From Erythrobacter sp. (lineage in GTDB: Bacteria; Pseudomonadota; Alphaproteobacteria; Sphingomonadales; Sphingomonadaceae), in the NCBI GenBank assembly GCA_023653115.1, contig JAMNXO010000004.1, forward strand, positions 62,001 to 126,000: DNA of 64,000 bases. The letters run 5' to 3'. The first letter of the stretch is position 1. Each line of letters begins with the position of its first letter. Both the position numbers and the translations under genes were made by a program. The notes beneath the pieces are model-generated. The model searched no databases and was not told where the DNA came from. It was given only the letters and a program-made list of their open reading frames with translations. Below, one piece after another: positions 20,376 to 29,333 of this stretch.

Positions 20376-20788
20376 TCGCCTCGCTGCTTCTCCCGCTGCT
20401 GCTGCAATCCGCCGAGGCTTCGCCCGAATGCGACGCGAAGGCCGCCGAGATGGGCGTCCAGCAGCCGATGAACCAATGCGCTTATCGTGACTTCGTGATC
20501 GCAGACCGTGAACTCAACGCGCAGTGGAAGATAACCGCCGCTGCAATGAAGGCGCGCGATGCCGAATTCGCGGCCAATAGCTCGGCCAAATACGATACCC
20601 GCGAGGGCTACTTCAAAAGCCTGCTCGAAGCCCAGCGTGGCTGGCTGCGCTATCGCGACGCGCATTGCCGGGTGGACGGTTACACCGCGCGTGGCGGCAG
20701 CATGGAGCCGATGCTCGTCTCCTTCTGCAAGACGCGCCTTACCCGCTTGCGCATAGACGAGCTGCGCGCGTTGATTGCAACGCAATGA
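20372..20788 (+). CDS. lysozyme-inhibitor LprI-like periplasmic protein (DUF1311)
   Basis: A 138-residue protein with a short signal peptide (MIASLLLPLLLQSAEAS) followed by the DUF1311 pattern: Cys in SPECDAKA, MNQCAYRDFVIADRELNAQWK, LLEAQRGWLRYRDAHC and a final Cys in SFCKTRLTRLRIDELRAL. Four cysteines suggest two disulfides in the periplasm. Some relatives inhibit lysozyme, many have no known role. Its ATG overlaps the DUF3445 stop, so esterase, DUF3445 and this gene form one unit. Confidence 0.8.
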   Translation: MIASLLLPLLLQSAEASPECDAKAAEMGVQQPMNQCAYRDFVIADRELNAQWKITAAAMKARDAEFAANSSAKYDTREGYFKSLLEAQRGWLRYRDAHCRVDGYTARGGSMEPMLVSFCKTRLTRLRIDELRALIATQ

Positions 20789-20903
20789 TCTGCCGTGATT
20801 AACGCGTTCTGACGCTACGGCATCCGTGCCTTATGCTAGCCATGATTGACCGCTAGGCAGCAACAAGGGGCGCATTCCATGGGGAATTGGGGAGGAATGG
20901 ATC

Positions 20904-21362
20904 ATGCGGATTTCTGGCATTCGTAAAGATTACGTGGCTGCTGCCGCGCTTGGACTAGCGGTCGCATTCGTGCCGTCTGCGACGCAAGCGCAGGAGGCGG
21001 CTCAGGCTGAAGATGTCACTTGGGCGCGGGTCGTGATGACGCGCTTCCATGTCGGCAAGCGTGATCGCGCCATCGAAATCATCAAGGATTACTTCGCGAA
21101 AGCCGATGCAATGGCCGGCACCGGCTCGGGCGTCCATGGCATCCATCTCGATACCGGGGCCTGGGATGTCATCTATGTGTTCCCGATGAAGGGCGGGCCG
21201 GGTGAAATGGCCGAGCGCAATTCGCCTGAAGGTGCCAAATGGATGGAGCAAATGATCAAGCTCGCGGGCAGCAAAGAGACCGCCGAAAAGATCATCGCTG
21301 AATTCGATACGTTGATCGCCCAGCAGATCACGGAAGTCGGCCACGCCCATAGCGATCACTAA
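20904..21362 (+). CDS. secreted protein of unknown function with ferredoxin-like pattern
   Basis: A 152-residue protein with a signal peptide at about residues 1-29 (cut near ATQAQEA). The mature part reads VTWARVVMTRFHVGKRDRAIEIIKDYF and later GAWDVIYVFPMKGGP, a strand-helix-strand layout resembling dimeric alpha-beta barrel (NIPSNAP/ABM-like) proteins; this is a guess from pattern. The C terminus HAHSDH is histidine-rich. A GGGGAGG ribosome binding site lies 8-9 nt ahead of ATG 20904. It precedes pccA in the same direction. Confidence 0.7.
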   Translation: MRISGIRKDYVAAAALGLAVAFVPSATQAQEAAQAEDVTWARVVMTRFHVGKRDRAIEIIKDYFAKADAMAGTGSGVHGIHLDTGAWDVIYVFPMKGGPGEMAERNSPEGAKWMEQMIKLAGSKETAEKIIAEFDTLIAQQITEVGHAHSDH

Positions 21363-21451
21363 TGCGCTCAGGCACAAATCTGTCAGGTTGATACGCGGCT
21401 CCGGGGGCGGCATAGGCTAAGTTCGGCCAGTTACGCCCTCGGAGGTTCCGC

Positions 21452-23506
21452 TTGTTCTCGAAAATCCTGATTGCCAACCGCGGCGAGATCGCCTGCCGGG
21501 TTATCACCACTGCCCGTAAGATGGGGATCAAGACCGTTGCGGTCTATTCCGACGCTGACGCGCGCGCGCCGTTTGTCGCCATGGCGGACGAGGCGGTGCA
21601 TATCGGGCCGTCGCCTGCGGCCGAATCCTATCTGATCGCCGACAAGATCATCGCCGCCTGCAAGCAGACCGGGGCCGAGGCCGTTCACCCGGGCTACGGT
21701 TTCCTGTCCGAGCGCACCAGCTTCGCGGAAGCTCTGGCGAAAGAGAACATCGCCTTCATCGGCCCGCCGGTGAACGCCATTGCCGCCATGGGCGACAAGA
21801 TCGAATCCAAGAAGCTCGCCAAGGAAGCGGGCGTCAATGTCGTCCCCGGCTTCGTCGGCGAGATCGAGGATACCGAACACGCGGTGCGCATCTCCAACGA
21901 GATCGGCTATCCGGTGATGATGAAGGCCAGCGCCGGCGGCGGGGGCAAGGGGATGCGCTTGGCCTACAACGAGGCCGACGTGCGCGAAGGCTTTGAAAGC
22001 GTGAAGCGCGAAGGGCTCAACTCCTTCGGCGATGACCGCGTGTTCATCGAGAAGTTCATCCTCAACCCGCGCCACATCGAAATCCAGATCCTCGGCGATC
22101 AGCACGGTAACATCCTCTACCTCAACGAGCGCGAATGCTCGATCCAGCGCCGCCACCAGAAGGTGGTGGAGGAAGCGCCGTCGCCCTTCGTTACGCCCAA
22201 GATGCGCAAGGCGATGGGCGAGCAATGCGTCGCCCTGTCGCGCGCGGTGGGGTATTATTCGGCGGGCACGGTCGAACTGATCGTCAGCGGCGCGGACCCG
22301 ACGGGGGAGAGCTTCTACTTCCTCGAAATGAACACCCGCCTGCAGGTGGAACACCCTGTTACCGAGGCGATCACCGGCATCGATCTGGTCGAACAGATGA
22401 TCCGCGTCGCGGCGGGCGAAAAGCTGGCCTTCACGCAGGATGACATCGGGATCGACGGCTGGGCGATCGAGAACCGCGTCTATGCCGAGGATCCCTATCG
22501 CGGCTTCCTGCCCTCCACCGGGCGGTTGGTGCATTATGCCCCGCCGCTGGCTGGATGGAGCGAGGACGAGACCGTCGCGGGCAAGGCGCGGCGCGGGGTA
22601 GCGCGGGGCGCTGGCTCGGTGCGCGTCGATGACGGGGTGTATGAGGGCGGCGAGGTTTCTCGCTTCTACGATCCGATGATCGCCAAGCTGATCACCTGGG
22701 CGCCAACGCGTGACGAGGCGGCCGACCTCCAGATCGAGGCGCTCGACAATTTCCGTATCAAGGGCCTCGGCCACAATGTCGATTTCCTCTCCGCGATCAT
22801 GCAGCACCCGCGCTTCCGCTCGGGCGAGCTGACCACCGGCTTCATCGCCGAGGAATATCCCGACGGTTTCCACGGGGCGGCGACCTCGGAGGAACTGCGC
22901 CGCGTTCTTGCCGCAGTATGTGCGGGCAATGAATTCACGCTGCAAAGCCGTGCGCGGCGGATCTCGGGCCAGCTTGACGGGCCGCTGCCGGTAACCAGCG
23001 AATGGCTGGTGAAGATCGGCGATGCGCGCCACGAGGTGGTGCTGGGCGATGGCCATGCGATGGTCGACGGCGTGCGGGTGGAAGGCACCTGTGACTGGCG
23101 GCCCGGCATGACGCAGGCGACCGCGACGGCCAAGCTGGGCGAGGGCGGGGAACTGCGCCTCGGCCTGATTGTCGAGCGGATCGGCAACCAGTGGAAGGTG
23201 ACAACCCGCGGCGCTGCCCACACCGCGCTGGCGTTGCCGCTGCGATTGGCGCGGCATGAAAGCCTGATGCTCGAAAAGATCCCGCCCGATCTGTCGCGCT
23301 TCCTGATCTGCCCGATGCCCGGGATGCTGGTGAAGCTCCACGTGGCAGAAGGCGAGACGGTGCAACCCGGCCAGCCGCTCGCGACAGTGGAAGCGATGAA
23401 GATGGAAAACATCCTGCGCGCCGAAAAGGAAGGCGTGATTGCCAAGATTAACGCTGCCGAAGGCGAAAGCCTGGCGGTGGACGCGGTGATCCTCGAACTG
23501 GAGTGA
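21452..23506 (+). CDS. pccA: propionyl-CoA carboxylase alpha chain (biotin carboxylase and biotin carrier)
   Basis: PccA carboxylates its own biotin with ATP and bicarbonate and passes the carboxyl group to PccB. Domains of the 684-residue chain: biotin carboxylase N-domain (KILIANRGEIACRV), ATP-grasp with KASAGGGGKGMRLAYN and the EMNTRLQVEHPVTE signature, the BT region, and the C-terminal biotinyl domain with EAMKMEN, in which Lys is biotinylated. The start is TTG 21452, 6 nt after a GGAGG site at 21441-21445; its partner pccB also uses TTG. A hairpin follows the stop codon. Confidence 0.93.
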   Translation: MFSKILIANRGEIACRVITTARKMGIKTVAVYSDADARAPFVAMADEAVHIGPSPAAESYLIADKIIAACKQTGAEAVHPGYGFLSERTSFAEALAKENIAFIGPPVNAIAAMGDKIESKKLAKEAGVNVVPGFVGEIEDTEHAVRISNEIGYPVMMKASAGGGGKGMRLAYNEADVREGFESVKREGLNSFGDDRVFIEKFILNPRHIEIQILGDQHGNILYLNERECSIQRRHQKVVEEAPSPFVTPKMRKAMGEQCVALSRAVGYYSAGTVELIVSGADPTGESFYFLEMNTRLQVEHPVTEAITGIDLVEQMIRVAAGEKLAFTQDDIGIDGWAIENRVYAEDPYRGFLPSTGRLVHYAPPLAGWSEDETVAGKARRGVARGAGSVRVDDGVYEGGEVSRFYDPMIAKLITWAPTRDEAADLQIEALDNFRIKGLGHNVDFLSAIMQHPRFRSGELTTGFIAEEYPDGFHGAATSEELRRVLAAVCAGNEFTLQSRARRISGQLDGPLPVTSEWLVKIGDARHEVVLGDGHAMVDGVRVEGTCDWRPGMTQATATAKLGEGGELRLGLIVERIGNQWKVTTRGAAHTALALPLRLARHESLMLEKIPPDLSRFLICPMPGMLVKLHVAEGETVQPGQPLATVEAMKMENILRAEKEGVIAKINAAEGESLAVDAVILELE

Positions 23507-23519
23507 CGTGCGGCCGGAC

Positions 23520-23557
23520 CAGGGCTGCCGTGGCGGCCCTGTCCCCCCTTTTGACCG
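23520..23557 (+). terminator. probable intrinsic terminator after pccA
   Basis: CAGGGC at 23520-23525 and GCCCTG at 23536-23541 form a stem that can extend inward, followed by C-rich then T-rich sequence (CCCCCCTTTTG). Confidence 0.55.
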
Positions 23558-23806
23558 GGGTCATGCGCGGGTCATCCCGTGCTTGACGCGGTCAGTTAAC
23601 AGGGGAACTTTGCGTCAACCGGAAATCTTTCTTCGCATTGCAGCAATCTCGTTGCGCAAACTGTTGTAGGTTTGCGCCAGAATGATGTTTTTCTACGCTA
23701 AATGTGCACATTGGCTGTCCTAAGGGCTTCGAATGAGGGACATTCTCCTTGCCGAGTCGCGGTATTCCCCGCGCACGGGATTAAATCTGAGTGGGAGGAT
23801 TTGATC
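23542..23806. other. intergenic region with an inverted repeat, no gene seen
   Basis: This 265 nt stretch has lower GC than its surroundings. It contains GCGCAAAC (23654-23661) and GTTTGCGC (23670-23677), a perfect 8 bp inverted repeat with 8 nt spacing, about 130 nt ahead of the next start. No convincing coding frame or RNA gene is visible. Confidence 0.5.
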
Positions 23807-24091
23807 ATGGCACATACGGGTACCGGGTTCTTCGATCGGAAGGGCCATTTCTTCAAATCCGCGCGTGATGCGACGGTGAGCGATCTGGCGGCGCTGCTCG
23901 GCCAAATTGGTGAGGGCGAAAGCCTTGCGCCGGGCATCGCCTATATGCTGCTCGAACGCCGCACCGAGATCGAACGCCTGTTCGCCGAGCATGACAAGAT
24001 GCTGGCCGAGGAAGCGGCGATGAAGGCGGCGCGGAATGCAGAAGCGCCTGATAATGTCTCCAAGCTGCCGAGCAGCCGTCCGGCAGGCTGA
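23807..24091 (+). CDS. small cytoplasmic protein of unknown function
   Basis: A 94-residue soluble protein without signal peptide. It opens MAHTGTGFFDRKGHFFKS, has a helix ATVSDLAALLGQIGEGESLAPGIAYMLLERRTEIERLF and a charged, Ala-rich end. The ATG at 23807 has a GGGAGG site 8 nt upstream; upstream in-frame codons extend the frame by 35 residues without family-like content. I do not recognise the family. It stands alone, with a long leader carrying an inverted repeat, so it may be individually regulated. Confidence 0.7.
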   Translation: MAHTGTGFFDRKGHFFKSARDATVSDLAALLGQIGEGESLAPGIAYMLLERRTEIERLFAEHDKMLAEEAAMKAARNAEAPDNVSKLPSSRPAG

Positions 24092-24112
24092 ACGCCGCGA
24101 TCTGGCACCGGC

Positions 24113-24571
24113 TTACGCCAGCGGCAGATGCAGGCACTGGTTGAAGTCGGACAGCCGGTAATCGGCGAAAGCCGCGCCATTGGCGAAGCCGCGCCGCCGG
24201 TAAAGCGCCAGCGCCGGCTCGAAGGCCGCGCCGCTCCCGGTCTCCAGACTAAGCACCGATAGCCCTGTCGCCCGCGCATGATCGATGATCACCTCGAGCA
24301 GCGCAGCGGCCAGCCCCCGGCGCAGGAAATCGGGGTGGGTGCGCATCGATTTGATCTCGCCGCGCGCCGCATCAAGCCGCTTGAGCGCCCCGATCGCCGC
24401 GACCTGTCCCTCGACACGCGCCGCCCAGAGGGTGACATCGGGATGCGCCAGCCCTGACAGATCGAGCGCGAAGCTGTGTCCCGGCGGGGAGCCTTCGATC
24501 ATCGCGCGCTGGTGGAAGGCAATCAGATCGCGCACCTGCGGATTGGCAAGGTCGGCGCGTTCAATCCTCAT
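24113..24571 (-). CDS. GNAT-family N-acetyltransferase
   Basis: A 152-residue acetyltransferase. The acetyl-CoA loop is in the block [27 protein letters not shown] (R-x-x-G-x-A variant of the Q/RxxGxG/A motif), and [23 protein letters not shown] forms the closing strand-helix typical of GNATs. The acceptor is unknown. Its ATG overlaps the aroB stop codon (ATGA), so it is the last gene of an aroK-aroB-GNAT unit. Confidence 0.85.
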   Translation of the reverse strand: MRIERADLANPQVRDLIAFHQRAMIEGSPPGHSFALDLSGLAHPDVTLWAARVEGQVAAIGALKRLDAARGEIKSMRTHPDFLRRGLAAALLEVIIDHARATGLSVLSLETGSGAAFEPALALYRRRGFANGAAFADYRLSDFNQCLHLPLA

Positions 24572-25686
24572 CCGGCCAGTTCGCCGTCCAGAAAGGCTGC
24601 GATATCAGCCAGATCGACGTCGCGCGCCACGTAAGCCTCGCCCAAGGCCCGCAGCAGCAGGAAGGGCAGGGTGGTGCTTTCCGCCTTCTTGTCGTGGCGC
24701 ATATGCTCCACCAGACGGGCTCCGTCGCAGGCGAGGCCCAGCGCTGAAAGGCTGGCGGGCAGGCCGGCGGCGGCAATCGCCTGAGTTGCCCGCGCGGCAT
24801 CGGCAGCGGAGATCTCCCCGCGCCGGGCCGAATAGCGTGCGGCCAGCACCATGCCCAAACCCACCGCCTCGCCGTGAAGCAGCCGCTCGGAAAAGCCGGT
24901 CTCCGCCTCGAGGGCATGGCCAAAAGTGTGGCCGAGATTGAGCAGCGCGCGCCGGTCGAGCGTCTCGCGCTCGTCCTCGGCGACGATCTGCGCCTTCATC
25001 GCGATGCTGGTGGCAATCGCCTGTTCGAGCGCGGCCGGTTCGCGCGCCAGCACCTTCGCGCCGTTCGCTTCGAGCCAGCCGAAGAACGCCGCATCGCCGA
25101 GCAAGCCATACTTGAGCACCTCGGCAAAGCCTGCACGCATCTCGCGTTCCGGTAAGGTGGCGAGCACCAGAGGATCGATCAGCACCAGCGACGGCTGATG
25201 GAACGCGCCGATCAGGTTCTTGCCCGCCGCGGTGTTGATCGCGGTCTTGCCGCCGACGGACGAATCGACCTGCGCCAGCAGCGTTGTCGGCACCTGCACG
25301 AAACCACAGCCGCGCTTGGTGATCGCGCAGGCAAAGCCGACCAGATCGCCCACCACGCCGCCGCCCAGCGCAATCACGTGATCCTTGCGGGTAACGCCCA
25401 GCGCCAGCAGCCAGTCGGTGAGCTGTTCGAGCACGCTCCAGGTCTTGGCGTCCTCGCCCGGGGTGACGACAAACCAGTCCGCAGCCAGCCCGCTTGCGGC
25501 AAGACTGGCCTCGAGCGCCGCGTGATAGAGCCGGTGCGTGTTGGTATCGGCCACAACGGGCACCTTGCGCGCTTCCCCGTAGGCCTTGAGGAAGGGCGCG
25601 GCGGCGGTAGCGAAGCGGCCCAGCAGGCCCTCCTCGATCACCACCTCATAGGCGCGCCCGGCCAGCGCCACTTCGATTACAGCCAT
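24568..25686 (-). CDS. aroB: 3-dehydroquinate synthase
   Basis: AroB converts DAHP to 3-dehydroquinate in the shikimate pathway. The 372-residue protein shows the NAD-binding [12 protein letters not shown], the glycine-rich [21 protein letters not shown], the substrate and zinc region [21 protein letters not shown], and zinc-ligand histidines in [16 protein letters not shown] and HGEAVGLGM. It overlaps the end of aroK by 10 nt, the usual coupling for this pair. Confidence 0.95.
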   Translation of the reverse strand: MAVIEVALAGRAYEVVIEEGLLGRFATAAAPFLKAYGEARKVPVVADTNTHRLYHAALEASLAASGLAADWFVVTPGEDAKTWSVLEQLTDWLLALGVTRKDHVIALGGGVVGDLVGFACAITKRGCGFVQVPTTLLAQVDSSVGGKTAINTAAGKNLIGAFHQPSLVLIDPLVLATLPEREMRAGFAEVLKYGLLGDAAFFGWLEANGAKVLAREPAALEQAIATSIAMKAQIVAEDERETLDRRALLNLGHTFGHALEAETGFSERLLHGEAVGLGMVLAARYSARRGEISAADAARATQAIAAAGLPASLSALGLACDGARLVEHMRHDKKAESTTLPFLLLRALGEAYVARDVDLADIAAFLDGELAG

Positions 25687-26252
25687 TGATCAATCGCCTC
25701 AAGAATGGCGCGGGCGGTGTCGGCGTGGGGGCCGTTCTCGCTGACCACGCGAATGGAGGCCTCGGCATAAAAGGGCGCGCGCTCGGCGGCCAGCCGGGTC
25801 AGGATTTCGTGGGGATCGCCGTTCCTGAGCAGCGGTCGCGTGTTGCGCCGCGCGGTGCGCTCCACCAGCGTGGCAACGTCGCAATCAATCCACACCGCAA
25901 TGGCGCGTTCAAGGATCAGCGCGCGGGTGGACGGATCAACAAAGGCCCCGCCGCCGGTGGCAATCACCCCGTGGCTTTCCTCGATCAAGCGGGCGATCAC
26001 GCGCCGCTCGCCATCGCGGAAATAGGGTTCGCCGAATTGTTCGAAAATTTCTGCGATGCTCAGCTGCGCGGCTTCGGTGATGGCATCATCGGCATCGACG
26101 AAATCGCGGTGCAGCAGGCCGGCGAGCTTGCGGCCCACAGTCGACTTGCCCACGCCCATCAGCCCCACCAGCACCACCGGACGGGTGATGCGCGCGGCCA
26201 ACGCGGCCAGATCGGCTGGCGGGTGATCGGGTGATGCAGGCGCGGCGGACAT
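25677..26252 (-). CDS. aroK: shikimate kinase
   Basis: AroK phosphorylates shikimate with ATP. The 191-residue protein has Walker [10 protein letters not shown] near residue 35, the shikimate-binding Asp pair in [21 protein letters not shown] and the GGGAF motif in [13 protein letters not shown], plus RPLLRNGDP in the lid. ATG 26252 is chosen since it leaves a short non-conserved lead of about 25 residues and a 38 nt divergent gap to the plus-strand gene at 26291; the frame stays open far upstream, but that part overlaps the opposite gene. Confidence 0.93.
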   Translation of the reverse strand: MSAAPASPDHPPADLAALAARITRPVVLVGLMGVGKSTVGRKLAGLLHRDFVDADDAITEAAQLSIAEIFEQFGEPYFRDGERRVIARLIEESHGVIATGGGAFVDPSTRALILERAIAVWIDCDVATLVERTARRNTRPLLRNGDPHEILTRLAAERAPFYAEASIRVVSENGPHADTARAILEAIDQWL

Positions 26253-26290
26253 TGCCGCACGGCCTATAGATGGGCTAGGGCGCGTGCAAT

Positions 26291-26491
26291 ATGGCAAACC
26301 TCTCCCGTCCGCAGCCGGCCCGGCAGATTCTTGCGCGCGAACCAGCGCCGCGTGTGATTGTGTCGCGGCGCAAGCTGATCGCAGGTGCGGCGATTGCGCT
26401 GGCGCTGGCGGGGCTGGCGTGGATCGATGGCGGGGAAGAACCGCTGCACCCGATCGCGCAAGAGGTCGCCGTTCCCGGAGCCGCGCAATGA
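26291..26491 (+). CDS. small single-pass membrane protein of unknown function
   Basis: A 66-residue protein with a basic N terminus and one hydrophobic segment at about residues 29-45, followed by a short tail (IDGGEEPLHPIAQEVAVPG) that would lie in the periplasm. Its stop overlaps the next start as ATGA, which supports translation. It is divergent from aroK with only 38 nt between the two starts. I know no named family. Confidence 0.6.
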   Translation: MANLSRPQPARQILAREPAPRVIVSRRKLIAGAAIALALAGLAWIDGGEEPLHPIAQEVAVPGAAQ

Positions 26492-28425
26492 TCGCCCGCC
26501 GCGCGCAGCTTGCGCTGGCGGCCAGCGCGCTGGCGCTGGGCCTTGCCGGAGCGCTGGGCGGTGCGGGTCTTGCCGGCATGGCGAGCGCGCAGGGCAAGCC
26601 CGAATCGATCCTGCCGCCGGGGTTTGACGATCCCGCACCCGCGCCCACGCCAACGCCGCGGCCTAGCGCTGCGCCGGGCACCGCGCCTGCGGTGACCCGC
26701 CCCGCCACCGGCGCACCCGCGGGCGTGCCTGCGCCCGGCACCTTCCTGCCCGGCACCGCCCCCTCCGGCCCTGTCAATGTGTCGCCGCTGCCCTCGATCA
26801 CGCGTGACGAACTGGCGCGCCTGCCAACGCTGGACGAGCTGGAAAATATGTCGACCGAGGAGCTGGACCAGCTGCTCGGTCTCAAGCCCAAATCCGATAT
26901 TCCGGTCGGTGCGCGGCGGGCCTTGACCCGTGTCGGCGTGCTGGCGGTGGACGAAGGCGGGTTGCCGCCGCGTTCGCTTGCCAATCAGCCGATTGTGCTG
27001 GTGCGCGCCGCGTTGTCGGGCACCAAGGGCCCGTTGGTGTCGCGCTGGGGCCATATCCTCGTGCGCCGCGCGCTGGCGAGCCTCCTCGCTGCGCCGCTGG
27101 GGATGGACCCGATCGAATTTGCCGCGCTGCGGGTGGGCGTGCTCAACCGGATCGGCGAATATGCCGTCGCGCGCGCGGTGGTGCAGGATATTGATAGCGC
27201 CAACTGGTCGCCCAGCCTCACCGCCGAAGCGCTCACCGCCTATCTCGCAGCTGGCGACATTACCGGCGCGTGCCCGGCTGTGCGGTTGCAAGGCTCGGCC
27301 CGGGATGATGGCGAGTGGCAGATGATGCAGGCGATCTGCAACGCCTATGCGGGCGAGAGCGCGCTGGCGGCGACGCAGCTGGACCGCGCGCTGTTCCGCG
27401 GGTTGGCACCACGCATCGACGTGCTGCTGGCGCGGCGCTTTGCCGGAGCGGCCGGGCGCGGGCAGCGCGCCGTCCAGATCGAGTGGGACGGGGTCGAGAC
27501 GCTCAATCCCTGGCGCTTCAGCCTCGCCACTGCGCTGGGCGAGCCGGTGCCGGATGGCCTGCTGAGCGGTGCGCTCGATTCGCCCGATGGCGGCTATTAC
27601 GCCCGTTCGGGTGCGTTGCTGGCGATGCTGCCCGCGACAGAGCGTGCAGGCTTTGCCGGCCAGGCGGCGCGCGAGGGGATCATGTCCTCGCAGGCGCTGA
27701 TCGATCTTTATAGCGCGGTCTATGCCGATTCGGCGGCCGAGGGCGATGCAGCGGCCCATGCGGCCTCCCTGCGCGAAGCCTATCTCGGCGAAGACCCGGC
27801 AGACCGGATCGCCGCGATGCAGCGCCTGTGGGATGCGGGCGCGGCGATTGGTGGGGGCGATGGTTACGGCGCGCGGGTGCTGACCGCCTATGCCGCTGCG
27901 CGTATTCCGGCCGATGCGGCCCATGCCGATGCGGCGGGCGGCTTGATCGCAGCGATGCTCACCGCCGGGCTTGATCGCGATGCGATGTCGTGGCGCGGTG
28001 TGGTGGAGGACGGTTCGCTCGGCTGGGCGCTGATCACGCTGGCTGCCCCCGGCAGCACAGAAATCGGGCAGGGCGGGGTCGATACCTTCATCGGCGATGA
28101 TGACAGCGAAGGCAGCCGCAAGTCGGCGTTCCTGATTGCGGGGCTCGCGGGCCTCGGTAAGCTTTCGCAAGGCGATGCCGGATCGCTGGCGGATGATGTC
28201 GGCGTCAATCTGGAACGCCAGACCCGCTGGACCCGCGCTATTTCCCGCGCGGCCGAGGTCAACAACCCGGCGCTGGTGGTGCTGCTGGCCGGGCTGGGGA
28301 TGCAGGGGACAAGCTGGGAGCAGATGACCCCGCTGCACCTCTACCACATCACTGCCGCGCTCACCCGGGTGGGGCTTGGCGCCGAGGCCCGCATGATCGC
28401 CGCCGAGGCGGTCGCGCGCGGCTAA
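26488..28425 (+). CDS. secreted, proline-rich-linker protein of unknown function
   Basis: A 645-residue protein with a signal peptide (cut near GMASAQ), then about 70 residues rich in Pro, Ala and Thr, then a long helical Ala-rich region with VGARRALTRVGVL, AALRVGVLNRIGEYAVARAVVQDI and repeated short helix pairs that suggest a TPR-like or alpha-solenoid fold. Similar sphingomonad proteins are sometimes labelled antifreeze glycopeptide polyprotein because of the Ala/Thr content; that name has no functional basis. Coupled upstream to the 66-residue membrane gene and downstream to xerD (TAATG). Confidence 0.8.
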   Translation: MIARRAQLALAASALALGLAGALGGAGLAGMASAQGKPESILPPGFDDPAPAPTPTPRPSAAPGTAPAVTRPATGAPAGVPAPGTFLPGTAPSGPVNVSPLPSITRDELARLPTLDELENMSTEELDQLLGLKPKSDIPVGARRALTRVGVLAVDEGGLPPRSLANQPIVLVRAALSGTKGPLVSRWGHILVRRALASLLAAPLGMDPIEFAALRVGVLNRIGEYAVARAVVQDIDSANWSPSLTAEALTAYLAAGDITGACPAVRLQGSARDDGEWQMMQAICNAYAGESALAATQLDRALFRGLAPRIDVLLARRFAGAAGRGQRAVQIEWDGVETLNPWRFSLATALGEPVPDGLLSGALDSPDGGYYARSGALLAMLPATERAGFAGQAAREGIMSSQALIDLYSAVYADSAAEGDAAAHAASLREAYLGEDPADRIAAMQRLWDAGAAIGGGDGYGARVLTAYAAARIPADAAHADAAGGLIAAMLTAGLDRDAMSWRGVVEDGSLGWALITLAAPGSTEIGQGGVDTFIGDDDSEGSRKSAFLIAGLAGLGKLSQGDAGSLADDVGVNLERQTRWTRAISRAAEVNNPALVVLLAGLGMQGTSWEQMTPLHLYHITAALTRVGLGAEARMIAAEAVARG

Positions 28426-29324
28426 TGTCCGCCGCAACCGAGGCTTTTCTCGCCATGCTCGCCGCAGAACGCGGTGCTGCTGCCAACACGCTCGCCGCCT
28501 ATCGCCGCGATCTTGATGGAGCCGAGGAGGCAATTGGCGATCTGGCTGCCGCTCCGCGCGATGCGGTGGCTTCGCTGGCGCAGGAATGGGCGAGCCTTGC
28601 GCCGTCGAGCGTCGCCCGCAAAGCCTCGGCGCTGCGGCAATTCTTCGGTTTCGCGCTGGACGAGGGCTGGCGCAGCGATGATCCCTCGGGCGCGTTGCCG
28701 CGTCCGCGCACCCGCCGCCCGTTGCCCAAACTGCTGGGCCATGCCGATATCGCCGCGCTGTTCGCCCGCGCCGAGCTGGAAGCGGCAGGCGATGATGCCA
28801 AGGCGGTGCGGCTGCTTGCGCTGATCGAGCTGCTGTATGGCTCGGGCCTGCGCGCTTCCGAACTGGTCACGCTGCCCCTGTCCTCCGTGCCGCGCGATGC
28901 GCCGTTCCTGACGGTGACGGGCAAGGGCGGGGCGACCCGGCTGGTGCCGGTGGGCGCGCGGGCGCTGGAGGCTCTGGGCCGGTGGCAGGCGGTGCGCCCG
29001 GGCGATCCGCCGTCCCGTGCACTGTTTCCATCGAAAGACGGCAAGCCGCTCTCCCGTGTGCGGCTGTTCCAGCTTCTGAAAGGCCTCGCTGGCCGCGCCG
29101 GGCTTGATCCTGCGCGCATCAGCCCGCACGTGCTGCGCCACGCCTTTGCCACCCACCTGCTGGAAGGCGGGGCGGACCTGCGCGTGTTGCAGACCTTGCT
29201 CGGCCATGCCGACATATCCACCACCCAGATCTACACTCATGTCGACGCGGCGCGGCTGGTTGCGCTGGTGAATGCGCGCCACCCGCTTGCCCACCCGCTT
29301 GCAACCCGCGCCACATCGGACTAG
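28425..29324 (+). CDS. xerD: tyrosine recombinase XerD
   Basis: XerD with XerC resolves chromosome dimers at dif during division. The 299-residue protein has the N-terminal SAM-like DNA-binding domain (ANTLAAYRRDL) and a catalytic domain with Arg in GSGLRASELVTLPL, Lys in GKGGATRLVPV, HVLRHAFATHLL and LLGHADISTTQIYTHV carrying the nucleophilic Tyr. Its housekeeping context next to accA and lack of att-like repeats argue against a phage or island integrase. Its ATG overlaps the upstream stop. Confidence 0.9.
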   Translation: MSAATEAFLAMLAAERGAAANTLAAYRRDLDGAEEAIGDLAAAPRDAVASLAQEWASLAPSSVARKASALRQFFGFALDEGWRSDDPSGALPRPRTRRPLPKLLGHADIAALFARAELEAAGDDAKAVRLLALIELLYGSGLRASELVTLPLSSVPRDAPFLTVTGKGGATRLVPVGARALEALGRWQAVRPGDPPSRALFPSKDGKPLSRVRLFQLLKGLAGRAGLDPARISPHVLRHAFATHLLEGGADLRVLQTLLGHADISTTQIYTHVDAARLVALVNARHPLAHPLATRATSD

Positions 29325-29333
29325 CGCCGCAGC

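Noticed and set aside
28425..29324. Tyrosine recombinase as an integrase of a mobile island
   Set aside because: Sequence blocks and neighbours (accA, aroK) fit housekeeping XerD; no flanking tRNA, att-like direct repeats or cargo genes.
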